The notes under the pieces were generated by a model. The model had not been told where the DNA came from, made no database searches, and saw only the letters and a list, made by a program, of their open reading frames with translations. This document shows positions 1-6,428 of a stretch of DNA of 12,794 nucleotides, in pieces. The translations under genes and the position numbers were made by a program. Each line of letters starts with the position of its first letter. Within the stretch, counting starts at the first letter, position 1. Source of the stretch: Pseudomonadota bacterium (lineage in GTDB: Bacteria; Pseudomonadota; Gammaproteobacteria; Burkholderiales; Burkholderiaceae_B); assembly GCA_023437255.1 (NCBI GenBank), contig JAEZGR010000012.1, forward strand, positions 1 to 12,794, in the 5' to 3' direction.

Positions 1-951
1 CAGCAGAATGTTGAGCCCTTCGCTGCGGTGTTCCTGTCCGCCTTGCAGATACCGGGTCAGCAGCTCGGTGTCTTTTTTCAGGTGAGGGAAATCGTGCAGG
101 GTGAGCCGGCCTTTGTGTGCGGCGTGCAGGATCTGTTGGCTCAGCTCCTCGTCTTGCGCGAGCGGATTCAGAATCACGCCTCGCAACTCGCGAAGCAGGA
201 TGAGTTTGCGTGCAAGCGGTTCATCGTCGTGATCGATTTCGATGAGACCGGAGGCGCGCAAGGCCCCGTCTCGGCGCAGCGCCGCCTGGACGATGTGCTC
301 GTCGTACCCTGTGGCCAGTGACAGTGCCCGAATCATGCCTGCGTCATTACAGGCGATACGCGAAGGCGACAGCGCGCGGCGGAATCGCGGAAATTCCGCC
401 AGGGCGGCCGCGAAGGCGAGTATGCCTTTTTCGACGTCGTTCAAGGACACCAGCTGATCCAGGCGTTCGATGTTGTGAAAGAGGGGCAGGGCGCTGCGCA
501 GCCCACGCCGCCGCCAGCGTGTGCGGCTATCGGCCAGCATGGCCTTGATCATTCTGCGTTGCAGCGCTGGTGTGGCCCGCAGCTCGTTTTCCGTGGGTTT
601 TGCAGCTGACGTGCGTTTGGCCAGGTAGCGCATGTACAGCGCTTCGGGAATCGTGTCGGGGCCCTGCCCGGGCGCGACCTCCACATCAGGCATCGCGGCC
701 AGTTCATCGTGCAGCATGATCCCGGAAAACAGCTGTGCGAGATCGGTCAGCCCGGTGACCTCAATGAAGGCGCTGTTGCCGAATGCGCCTTCCAGGCCCG
801 AGCGCGGTGGCTGTTCGAGCCAGCCCAGGCCTTGAGAGATATCGATCAGCCAGACCGCCAGGAGCGGTTGGTAAATCTCCATGCCGCTGTTCAGGGCGGC
901 ACGATCAACGGGCCTGGATGCCAGTTTCAAGTAACCGGGCAGGTGCTTCAT
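1..951 (-). CDS. AAA-family ATPase, N-terminal part (cut by window edge)
   Basis: An open frame of 317 codons runs from ATG at 951-949 to the first base of the window without a stop. The start is supported by AGGAGT at 967-962, ten bases upstream. The first ~270 residues are a helical, charged domain with no motif I can name. The last visible stretch (residues ~286-317: DFPHL, KKDTELLTRYL, then GLNILL) matches the lead-in to the ATPase core of a group of large AAA proteins, where the strand NILL is directly followed by the Walker A loop GPPGTGKT. The window therefore ends one or two residues before the nucleotide-binding site, so the ATPase assignment rests on this lead-in alone. There is no signal peptide, so it is probably cytosolic. 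It lies 91 bases downstream of the DUF2141 gene on the same strand, with a perfect dyad in the gap suggesting its own control. The substrate or remodelling target is unknown. Confidence 0.72.
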   Translation of the reverse strand, partial: MKHLPGYLKLASRPVDRAALNSGMEIYQPLLAVWLIDISQGLGWLEQPPRSGLEGAFGNSAFIEVTGLTDLAQLFSGIMLHDELAAMPDVEVAPGQGPDTIPEALYMRYLAKRTSAAKPTENELRATPALQRRMIKAMLADSRTRWRRRGLRSALPLFHNIERLDQLVSLNDVEKGILAFAAALAEFPRFRRALSPSRIACNDAGMIRALSLATGYDEHIVQAALRRDGALRASGLIEIDHDDEPLARKLILLRELRGVILNPLAQDEELSQQILHAAHKGRLTLHDFPHLKKDTELLTRYLQGGQEHRSEGLNILL

Positions 952-961
952 GTGTGGTGCG

Positions 962-967
962 ACTCCT
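962..967 (-). promoter_or_regulatory. Ribosome binding site of the AAA ATPase gene
   Basis: AGGAGT on the minus strand, ten bases before the ATG at 951. It decides the start of the partial ATPase gene, and it sits directly downstream of the dyad at 969-992. Confidence 0.6.
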
Positions 968-968
968 G

Positions 969-992
969 TAAGGTGATACGCAGATCACCTTA
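969..992. promoter_or_regulatory. Perfect 9-bp dyad upstream of the AAA ATPase (operator-like)
   Basis: TAAGGTGAT (969-977) and ATCACCTTA (984-992) are exact inverted repeats separated by six bases. The 24-bp span ends 17 bases before the ATPase start codon and directly abuts its ribosome binding site. No T-run follows on either strand, which argues against a terminator for the upstream DUF2141 gene. The size and symmetry fit the binding site of a dimeric repressor. The RNA could also fold into a hairpin near the ribosome binding site. The regulator is unknown. Confidence 0.45.
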
Positions 993-1042
993 GCCCGGGG
1001 GTGCGACCAACTGTGTCGCAACGACGAACCACGCATGCCGAT

Positions 1043-1498
1043 TCAATACTTCAGTGTGATTTCAATCCTCTGCGCCTGCGCGCCCACGATGAATTTTGCC
1101 GCGTCGAAACCGGGTGCGCCGAAGGTGATCGACGGGTTGTTCGAGAAACCGACGCCTTGTCGGGGTTTTCCAAGAAAGCCGTATTCCACCTTGGTTTCAC
1201 CCTGTCTGGCATGAAACACGGCGACGGCGTATTCACCCTGCGGCACGTCACCGAAATCACAGCGAGCCTTGCCCCCACGGATGGAGGCCTCCACGCCACG
1301 CAGCGCCCGTTCCTCGACACGCCAGCTGTCGGCATCGGCGAACAAACCACAACGCACCACGCCCGAGTCGCTGCGGGCTTGACTGATCTCGACCGTCAGT
1401 GGGCCTGAGAGCGCCGGCAGGGCCGGCAGCAGAGTGACAAGCAGCACACAGATGAGCGCGCCTTTATTGCGCTGCATGGAAATGGGGAGCTTCGGCAT
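1043..1498 (-). CDS. Secreted DUF2141 family protein
   Basis: A 151-residue protein starting at ATG 1498, preceded by GAGAGG at 1509-1504; the frame extends upstream to 1585 but that part lacks a ribosome binding site and would bury the signal peptide. Residues 1-13 are basic, 14-30 hydrophobic, and cleavage is likely near residues 30-33, so the mature protein should be periplasmic or exported. The mature part shows the DUF2141 pattern: GEYAVAVFHARQGETK (~88-103), then YGFLGKP (~106-112) and GVGFSNN (~115-121), followed by FGAPGFDAAKF (~126-136). The family is a small beta-rich fold of unknown function. Cys50 and Cys80 could form a disulfide. The gene is divergent from the unknown gene at 1662, with 163 bases between them, and is upstream of the AAA ATPase on the same strand. 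Family assignment is fairly sure; the role is not known. Confidence 0.85.
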   Translation of the reverse strand: MPKLPISMQRNKGALICVLLVTLLPALPALSGPLTVEISQARSDSGVVRCGLFADADSWRVEERALRGVEASIRGGKARCDFGDVPQGEYAVAVFHARQGETKVEYGFLGKPRQGVGFSNNPSITFGAPGFDAAKFIVGAQAQRIEITLKY

Positions 1499-1635
1499 GA
1501 GCACCTCTCTGCGCATGTGCGGAAAGACGGTGGATGGTGGGGCATCGTCGGGCAGCAGTTTACCGGTCGGATGCAAGAAAGGCATCTATGGACCGGTGCA
1601 TGCTGGTGGTCGCATCCGACATGAATCGTCGCAGG

Positions 1636-1653
1636 CCTCTCTAGCATGAGAGG
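1636..1653 (+). promoter_or_regulatory. Hairpin enclosing the ribosome binding site of the 1662 gene
   Basis: CCTCTC (1636-1641) and GAGAGG (1648-1653) are exact inverted repeats around the loop TAGCAT. The 3' arm is the ribosome binding site of the gene starting at 1662 (eight-base spacer). A further CAG (1632-1634) to CTG (1656-1658) pairing can extend the stem across a small internal loop. In the transcript this fold would hide the ribosome binding site. Whether it does so in the cell cannot be told from sequence. Confidence 0.4.
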
Positions 1654-1661
1654 TTCTGGTC

Positions 1662-2168
1662 ATGCGGGAGATTTCTGTATCAATGAGTGCGACAGGTGTA
1701 GTGAAGGCGATGATGCCGCCACGGGCGGGTGCTGCCGCGCAGTTGCGGCTGTTCAGTGTAGATAGTGGAGGGCGCGAGACGCTGGTCACCACCAGTCCGC
1801 CCGTACCAGTGGGCGCGGCGGCCACGCTCGGCGGGCTGTTTCAGCAACCCTATCGCCCCAAGCTAGACACTCATCTGCTGCGCCGCATCTTCAACAAGGG
1901 CGGGCGCACGGCATGGGCCAGCTTCACTGCGGCCAGCGCAGGCGAAGCCGCCGCGCAGGCTGCCCGCAAAGACGAGTTGCGTCACGCCCAGGGTGTGCTG
2001 GTGGTCGTCTTCCTGTCGATGGAAAGCGAGATTGTCGCGAATATCCGCGATGCGCTCGCTGCCATTCATGATGCAGCCACCCAGACGGCCGTGAAGGGCT
2101 TTGTCGCCACGTACGACGAGACACTGCACGATGAAGTAAGGGTGTCGATCCTGATGACGGGCCTGTAG
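1662..2168 (+). CDS. Unknown protein, 168 residues
   Basis: I do not recognise this protein. It starts at ATG 1662 with GAGAGG eight bases upstream; a second in-frame ATG at 1683 has a poorer spacing. Third codon positions are mostly G or C from residue ~40 on, as in the neighbouring genes, which supports real coding; the first 40 codons are less biased. There is no signal peptide, no membrane segment and no cysteine. Residues ~61-100 are Ala-rich and probably helical (FTAASAGEAAAQAARKDEL), followed by a hydrophobic strand (GVLVVVFLS, ~110-118), another helix (~119-145) and a closing strand (VRVSILMTGL). This suggests a small soluble alpha/beta protein. It converges on the WYL regulator with only 29 bases between the stop codons, and is divergent from the DUF2141 gene. 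It may be restricted to a narrow group of bacteria. Confidence 0.6.
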   Translation: MREISVSMSATGVVKAMMPPRAGAAAQLRLFSVDSGGRETLVTTSPPVPVGAAATLGGLFQQPYRPKLDTHLLRRIFNKGGRTAWASFTAASAGEAAAQAARKDELRHAQGVLVVVFLSMESEIVANIRDALAAIHDAATQTAVKGFVATYDETLHDEVRVSILMTGL

Positions 2169-2197
2169 CGAAATTGAACCGTTGTTCGCGCAGATAA

Positions 2198-3166
2198 TCA
2201 ACTTTCAGTCGTCGGCAGAGGCTGCATCTGAATATTCCAGACATCATTTCCAAAACCATTCAGCCATCGCCGCAGCAGCAGGCTGTCGAGCATGGTGGCG
2301 GTAATCTGGTAATGGTCCTCCGTTTCTTCGACGTGCTGGTCGTGCGAGAGCGGCGACTCCTGCAGGTGTGCGCCCGCCGCCTTGGCGATGCAGAAGGTCA
2401 GTCGTACAGGATTGCCGTCGCCGTACTGGAAGCGGCCTTCATCTTCGTAGGCGCTCAGGTCGAACTCTGCCGGTCGTTCGAAGCGCAGGTCCGACACCTC
2501 GGCCTTCAGGATGCGGTGCACGGCCAGCGTGCGCTCATTGCTGTAGTCGCGAAAGCGGCATACCAGGTAGAGATTTGCCCCTTGCTGGGCCAGACCCAGA
2601 GGCATGATGTCATGCGTACGGCGTTGGCGGCGGGCGTTGCGGTAGTCGATCTGCAGCCAGCGGTTTTCGTACAGCGCCTGGCTCACTGCTTCGAACACAC
2701 CCGGGGCAACACGGGGCGGCAGCAACGGCAACGTGGTGCTCACCACCCGTACCTTGCGGGTCCATTCACGCTCCAGCTGTGCATTCGAAGGGTCGTTCAG
2801 ATTGATGCGCGCCTGAGCGAAGAAACCTTCCAGGGACTTGAGCAAAGGAGCAGGCAACAGCGGCCGGAGGTGTTCTTCGGCCAGTCTCAGCAGCAGGGAC
2901 TCCTGTGCGGTCAGCGAAGGCAGGGACATGGCGTGCGCGCGTGGCAGCCACTGATAACCGTAGGGTTTGCTGCGATCGTCGCGCTCAATATCAAAGTGCG
3001 ACGCCAGTTTGTCGAGATGCCGCTGAATGCTGCGCACGTCGCGATGGAAGCCGGCGTGCTGAAGCTGCTGATGCAACTCCTGTGCGGTGATCTTGCGGCC
3101 GCGAGGAATGCGGCGCAGGATCTCGAGGCTCAGCAGAACGGTGTCGAGGGTGTTGGTGCGTTTCAT
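2198..3166 (-). CDS. WYL-domain transcription regulator
   Basis: A 322-residue cytosolic regulator. Residues 1-75 form an N-terminal winged helix-turn-helix (ITAQELHQQL, then VRSIQRHLDKL at ~44-54). Residues ~165-230 are the WYL domain: WLQIDY at 170-175, the namesake position reading LYL at 199-201 instead of Trp-Tyr-Leu, and the conserved Arg in VHRIL (~216-220). Residues ~250-315 are the C-terminal extension usual for this group. Length and order match full-size WYL regulators, which as a family sense nucleic acids or other negatively charged ligands and often repress stress or defence genes. The start at ATG 3166 has only a close-set AGG before it, so initiation may be weak, or a start in the leader is missed. 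The gene is divergent from the Sir2 gene; the 113-base gap holds two dyads that it may bind (inference). Confidence 0.9.
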   Translation of the reverse strand: MKRTNTLDTVLLSLEILRRIPRGRKITAQELHQQLQHAGFHRDVRSIQRHLDKLASHFDIERDDRSKPYGYQWLPRAHAMSLPSLTAQESLLLRLAEEHLRPLLPAPLLKSLEGFFAQARINLNDPSNAQLEREWTRKVRVVSTTLPLLPPRVAPGVFEAVSQALYENRWLQIDYRNARRQRRTHDIMPLGLAQQGANLYLVCRFRDYSNERTLAVHRILKAEVSDLRFERPAEFDLSAYEDEGRFQYGDGNPVRLTFCIAKAAGAHLQESPLSHDQHVEETEDHYQITATMLDSLLLRRWLNGFGNDVWNIQMQPLPTTES

Positions 3167-3184
3167 GTCCTAGGGAATTCAGCC

Positions 3185-3202
3185 CCCGGCCGCGCGGCCG
3201 GG
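3185..3202. repeat. Perfect 18-bp GC palindrome in the WYL leader
   Basis: CCCGGCCGCGCGGCCGGG reads the same on both strands. It starts 19 bases upstream of the WYL regulator's ATG. In RNA it can form a seven-base-pair, all-GC stem with a GCGC loop, which would hinder translation of the regulator; as DNA it could be an autoregulatory operator. No T-run is present, so it is not a typical terminator. Confidence 0.45.
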
Positions 3203-3227
3203 CGTAATGTAAGCGCGCGTTTCAGCT

Positions 3228-3248
3228 GACCGGTATATTAGTCCGGTC
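3228..3248. promoter_or_regulatory. Operator-like dyad over an AT-rich element between WYL and Sir2 genes
   Basis: GACCGG (3228-3233) and CCGGTC (3243-3248) are exact inverted repeats with a nine-base AT-rich spacer. The spacer reads TATATT on the plus strand (3234-3239) and TAATAT on the minus strand (3240-3235), so it could serve as the -10 box for either divergent gene. I find no convincing -35 box at the right distance for either direction, so promoter use would depend on an activator or is wrong. The layout fits one regulator controlling both genes. Confidence 0.4.
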
Positions 3249-3279
3249 GCTGTCGGGCAGCACGTATAGCACGAGAAAG

Positions 3280-4128
3280 ATGTCAGACGCATTTTGTAAT
3301 GAACTCACCGATCCACCCCGCGAATCGCTTGAGCTGGCGGTGGACTGGTTAAGAAAGGCCGATGGCCTGATCGTGGCCGCCGGCGCAGGCATGGGCGTCG
3401 ATTCCGGCTTGCCCGACTTCCGGGGAAACGAAGGGCTCTGGCGCGCCTACCCGGCGCTGGGTCAAGCGGGTCTGGCGTTCACCAGCATCGCGTCTCCCAC
3501 CGCGTTTCGTAAGCATCCCAGGCTTGCCTGGGGTTTTTATGGCCACCGGCTGGCGCTGTACCGCGCCACTCAGCCGCACGAAGGCTTTTCGATCCTGCGG
3601 CGCTGGGCCGAACGCATGCGTCACGGCGCGTTCGTGTTCACCAGCAACGTAGACGGTCAGTTTCAGAAGGCCGGCTTCGATACGGCCAGGGTGGCCGAAT
3701 GCCACGGCAGCCTGCATGTCTTGCAATGCATGGACGCCTGCCATGACGGATGGTGGCCCGCTGATGCATTGCAGCCGGAGGTCGACACCGCCGCCTGCGA
3801 ACTGATTTCGCCGATGCCCGTCTGCCCCCAATGCGGCGGCATGGCGCGCCCCAATGTGCTGATGTTCAACGATTACGAATGGCAATCTGAGCGAACCGAC
3901 GCGCAGTTGAGGCGCCTGCGCGCGTGGCTCGCGAGGGTGCGCCGCCCGGTCGTTGTCGAAGTGGGGGCCGGGACGGCCGTCCCGACCGTGCGCTGGTTCG
4001 CGGAATCGCTGAAGGCGCCGCTGATTCGTATCAATCTGCGCGAAAGTCAGATCAGCACAGAATCCGGTGTCGGTCTGGCGAGTCGGGCGCTACCCGCGTT
4101 GCGAAGCCTTGACGCGCACCTGGTCTGA
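3280..4128 (+). CDS. Atypical Sir2-family NAD-dependent deacetylase
   Basis: A 282-residue cytosolic protein starting at ATG 3280, preceded by GAGAAAG. The Sir2 motifs appear in order: the NAD-binding loop GAGMGVDSGLPDFRG (35-49), TSNVD (121-125, in place of TQNxD), catalytic His142 in CHGS, a zinc site made of Cys150, Cys154, Cys182 and Cys185, then RPNVLMFND (190-198), and GAGTAVPT (229-236), where most sirtuins have GTS. The family removes acyl groups from lysine using NAD, giving nicotinamide and O-acyl-ADP-ribose. The Ser of GAGxS is Gly here, and the final GTS is altered, which marks a distinct subgroup; the substrate preference may differ. It is a full-length enzyme with intact zinc cysteines, so a deacylase is more likely than the NAD-destroying Sir2 domains of defence systems. 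It is divergent from the WYL regulator. Confidence 0.88.
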   Translation: MSDAFCNELTDPPRESLELAVDWLRKADGLIVAAGAGMGVDSGLPDFRGNEGLWRAYPALGQAGLAFTSIASPTAFRKHPRLAWGFYGHRLALYRATQPHEGFSILRRWAERMRHGAFVFTSNVDGQFQKAGFDTARVAECHGSLHVLQCMDACHDGWWPADALQPEVDTAACELISPMPVCPQCGGMARPNVLMFNDYEWQSERTDAQLRRLRAWLARVRRPVVVEVGAGTAVPTVRWFAESLKAPLIRINLRESQISTESGVGLASRALPALRSLDAHLV

Positions 4129-4159
4129 GTTCCAACACCCTGTTACTGGAATCTTAAAC

Positions 4160-4188
4160 TGTTCAGTCCTGGTAAAGCTTGCTATCAT
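4160..4188 (+). promoter_or_regulatory. Candidate promoter of the sulfatase-FGE pair
   Basis: An extended -10 element, TGCTATCAT (4180-4188, TG then TATCAT), lies about 60 bases before the sulfatase start. Seventeen bases further upstream is TGTTCA (4160-4165), a poor -35 box with three matches to consensus. Extended -10 promoters tolerate weak -35 boxes. It sits in the AT-richest part of the gap between the Sir2 and sulfatase genes. Confidence 0.45.
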
Positions 4189-4200
4189 TTTTTACCTTCC

Positions 4201-4231
4201 GGCTGCACTGGCAGTGAGGGGCAGCCACTGC
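4201..4231 (+). promoter_or_regulatory. Overlapping stem-loops in the sulfatase leader
   Basis: GGCTGC (4201-4206) can pair with GCAGCC (4221-4226), and GCAGTG (4211-4216) can pair with CACTGC (4226-4231). The stems interleave and share base 4226, so they compete or form a pseudoknot-like fold. The second stem ends six bases before the GGAG ribosome binding site at 4237-4240. No known riboswitch class is recognised. Confidence 0.25.
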
Positions 4232-4247
4232 GTACTGGAGAATACCT

Positions 4248-6428
4248 TTGAATAACAAGCTTCCAGCAGTAATAGCTGCGGCCCTGGCCGTGGCGACTCT
4301 CACCGCCTGCGACAGCAGCACCAATCACGCCGCCGCGCCTGACCCTGAACCTGCGTCCTCGCCCAATATTCTGTTCGTCATCATGGACGACGTAGGCATC
4401 GACCAGATGGCAACCTTCGGGTACGGGGGCCTGACGCCGCCTCGACTTCCCAACATCAACGCGGTGGCCGAGGCGGGTCTGCGCTTTCGCAACACCTGGG
4501 CCATGCCCGAGTGCTCACCAAGCCGGGCTGCCTTCTTCCTGGGACGGTATCCGCTTCGCACGCACATCAATCAGGCCATCGGGCCAAATGATCTCGCGAT
4601 CTCGCAGGTCTCGCCATACGAAGCGACTGCGCCCAAGATCCTGAAGAAGGCGAATTACGAAAGCGCCATGTTCGGCAAGTTCCACCTGGCGGGCCCCGAA
4701 AACAATGAGGCGGGCAATTCGACGCCCGCCGTCCTAGGCTGGGATTACTTCTACGGATGGGTGGGCGGCCTGCCGGGTTCGGTCGACACGTCGGCCGGCG
4801 GCGTGGCGCCCGACAACACACACAGCTGCGGCTTCGTGCCCACTGCTGCGGCGGGCGGGGCCGATGTCGGGGCCTGCTACCAGCCCGACATGAGCTGCAC
4901 GCCCATGCGCCATGATCCCCTGTCACATGACCCGGTGGGGCTGAAGTGTCTCGATGCCGGCGGCATTTTCGTGCCCAATCAGACCTGCGGAACGCCGCCG
5001 CGGTCGCTGGATTTCACAAAGCTCAACGGCTATTACGTTTCGCCGCTGGTCATTATCGAAGACGGCAACGTCGAAGAAGTGCCGCTCACTGATCCGCGTG
5101 CGCGCGGCTACCGGACGCGCATCGAGACCGATGCGGCCATCAACTGGATCAACACCCGTCCCAAGGATCGCCCCTGGATGGCGACGGTCAGCTACAGCGC
5201 GGCACACACCCCGTGGCAACCACCTCCCAGCGATCTGATTCCGGGCCACGACGGCACGGTGGTCGATACGCTCGATTGCAAGGCCACGGGTGCGGGTCGC
5301 GTGATCCAGAATCGCATGACCGAAGCGCTCGACACCGAGTTCGGTCGCTTGCTTGTGGAAACGGGCCTCGCCACGCGTGGCACAGACGGTCAATTGGTGT
5401 ACGAGCCTGCGGCGAGCAATACGGTCATCGTGATCGTGGGTGACAACGGTACGCTGGCGGCGGCCGTGAAGCAGCCTTTCGAGGCGAGCCAGGCCAAGGG
5501 CACCACCTACCAGACGGGTGTCTGGGCGCCGCTCATCATCGCCGGACCGCAGGTCGTGGAACCGGGGCGTCAGGTCGAGCACATGCTCAACATGGTCGAC
5601 TTGTTCCAGCTCTTTGGCGAGCTGGCTGGCGTCGACGTTCACAAGGAAGTGCCGCGCACCGTGGATTCTGTCAGTGTGCTGCCTTACCTCACGAATCCGC
5701 AACAGGGCAGCCTGCGCACCGTCAACTTCTCGATGGCCGGCCTCAACTACCAGGCCTTCGGCGGCAGCAACGGTCCCTGCGTCATCAGTACCGCCTGCAC
5801 GCAGATTCCGACTTCCAAGAGCGTCTGCGAAGACAATCAGGGCGTCTGGTGGGGTCCCGGCTACGACACCGATTCCGATGTGGTGCCCAACGGCGGCGTA
5901 GGCTACAAGACCTGCGGCGAGGTCAACCAGGTCCGGTACAAGAACGGCATGTCGATCCTGGGCATCGTTCCGGAAAGCTCGGTTGCCGTGCGCGACGAGC
6001 GCTACAAGCTTGTGCGCAACGAATCGGTGGTCTACGTACCCGAGACCGACGGCTTCCAGTTGCAGAGTACCGATGAGCTCTTCGAGATCAATCAGGCGAC
6101 CCCGGTGCCGTTGCTCGACACGCCCGATCGCAACCTGCTCGCGCAGGCGCCCAACGCCGACACGCTGCGCATCTACGACAACCTGCGCGGCAAGATGGAA
6201 TCGTTGCTTGCCTCGCAACCCGATTGCCCGGGCGACGGCAACATCGATGGTGTGGTCGACGCCAAGGACCTCGCCGAATGGCGCCGCATTGCGCAGGCCT
6301 GGGGTCTGTCGAGCGTGTACGATTTCATGATCAACGGCGTCATGGACGGTCTGACTAACTCGCTCGACGAAAGCGTGATCCAGAACAATCTGGGCAAGAC
6401 CTGCGATCGTTCTTATGGCGTTTACTAA
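4248..6428 (+). CDS. Lipoprotein sulfatase with C-terminal EF-hand (dockerin-like) domain
   Basis: A 726-residue cysteine-type sulfatase, hydrolysing sulfate esters of an unknown substrate. The start is TTG 4248, with GGAG seven bases upstream. The lipobox LTAC gives Cys21 as the lipidated residue, followed by DSST. The alkaline-phosphatase fold shows metal ligands Asp47-Asp48 (MDDVG), the formylglycine motif CSPSR (89-93), Lys144 and His146 in GKFH, His320 in AAHTP, Asp399-Asn400 in GDNG, and Lys417. Two cysteine modules interrupt the fold (Cys210/217/234/247 and Cys511/517/527/556). Residues ~661-718 form an EF-hand pair: the first loop (Asp663, Asn665, Asp667, Asp671, Asp674) is complete, the second (Asn696, Asp700, Asn704, Asp707) is degenerate. 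Its end overlaps the FGE gene by 14 bases, so the modifying enzyme is co-expressed. It is a paralogue of the sulfatase at 7609-9768. Confidence 0.93.
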   Translation: MNNKLPAVIAAALAVATLTACDSSTNHAAAPDPEPASSPNILFVIMDDVGIDQMATFGYGGLTPPRLPNINAVAEAGLRFRNTWAMPECSPSRAAFFLGRYPLRTHINQAIGPNDLAISQVSPYEATAPKILKKANYESAMFGKFHLAGPENNEAGNSTPAVLGWDYFYGWVGGLPGSVDTSAGGVAPDNTHSCGFVPTAAAGGADVGACYQPDMSCTPMRHDPLSHDPVGLKCLDAGGIFVPNQTCGTPPRSLDFTKLNGYYVSPLVIIEDGNVEEVPLTDPRARGYRTRIETDAAINWINTRPKDRPWMATVSYSAAHTPWQPPPSDLIPGHDGTVVDTLDCKATGAGRVIQNRMTEALDTEFGRLLVETGLATRGTDGQLVYEPAASNTVIVIVGDNGTLAAAVKQPFEASQAKGTTYQTGVWAPLIIAGPQVVEPGRQVEHMLNMVDLFQLFGELAGVDVHKEVPRTVDSVSVLPYLTNPQQGSLRTVNFSMAGLNYQAFGGSNGPCVISTACTQIPTSKSVCEDNQGVWWGPGYDTDSDVVPNGGVGYKTCGEVNQVRYKNGMSILGIVPESSVAVRDERYKLVRNESVVYVPETDGFQLQSTDELFEINQATPVPLLDTPDRNLLAQAPNADTLRIYDNLRGKMESLLASQPDCPGDGNIDGVVDAKDLAEWRRIAQAWGLSSVYDFMINGVMDGLTNSLDESVIQNNLGKTCDRSYGVY

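Noticed and set aside
2312..3229. A 305-codon plus-strand frame opposite the WYL gene
   Set aside because: The minus strand encodes a full WYL regulator with all domains; the plus frame shows no family features and runs into the divergent promoter region.
1..4128. AAA ATPase, WYL, Sir2 and the unknown gene as an anti-phage defence system
   Set aside because: The gene types are suggestive, but orientations differ, the Sir2 protein is a zinc-containing deacetylase type, the ATPase is cut off, and there is no nuclease, integrase or known defence effector.
4130..4151. TTCCA...TGGAA stem after the Sir2 stop as a terminator
   Set aside because: Only five base pairs with a bulge and no T-run, so the support is too weak to call it.
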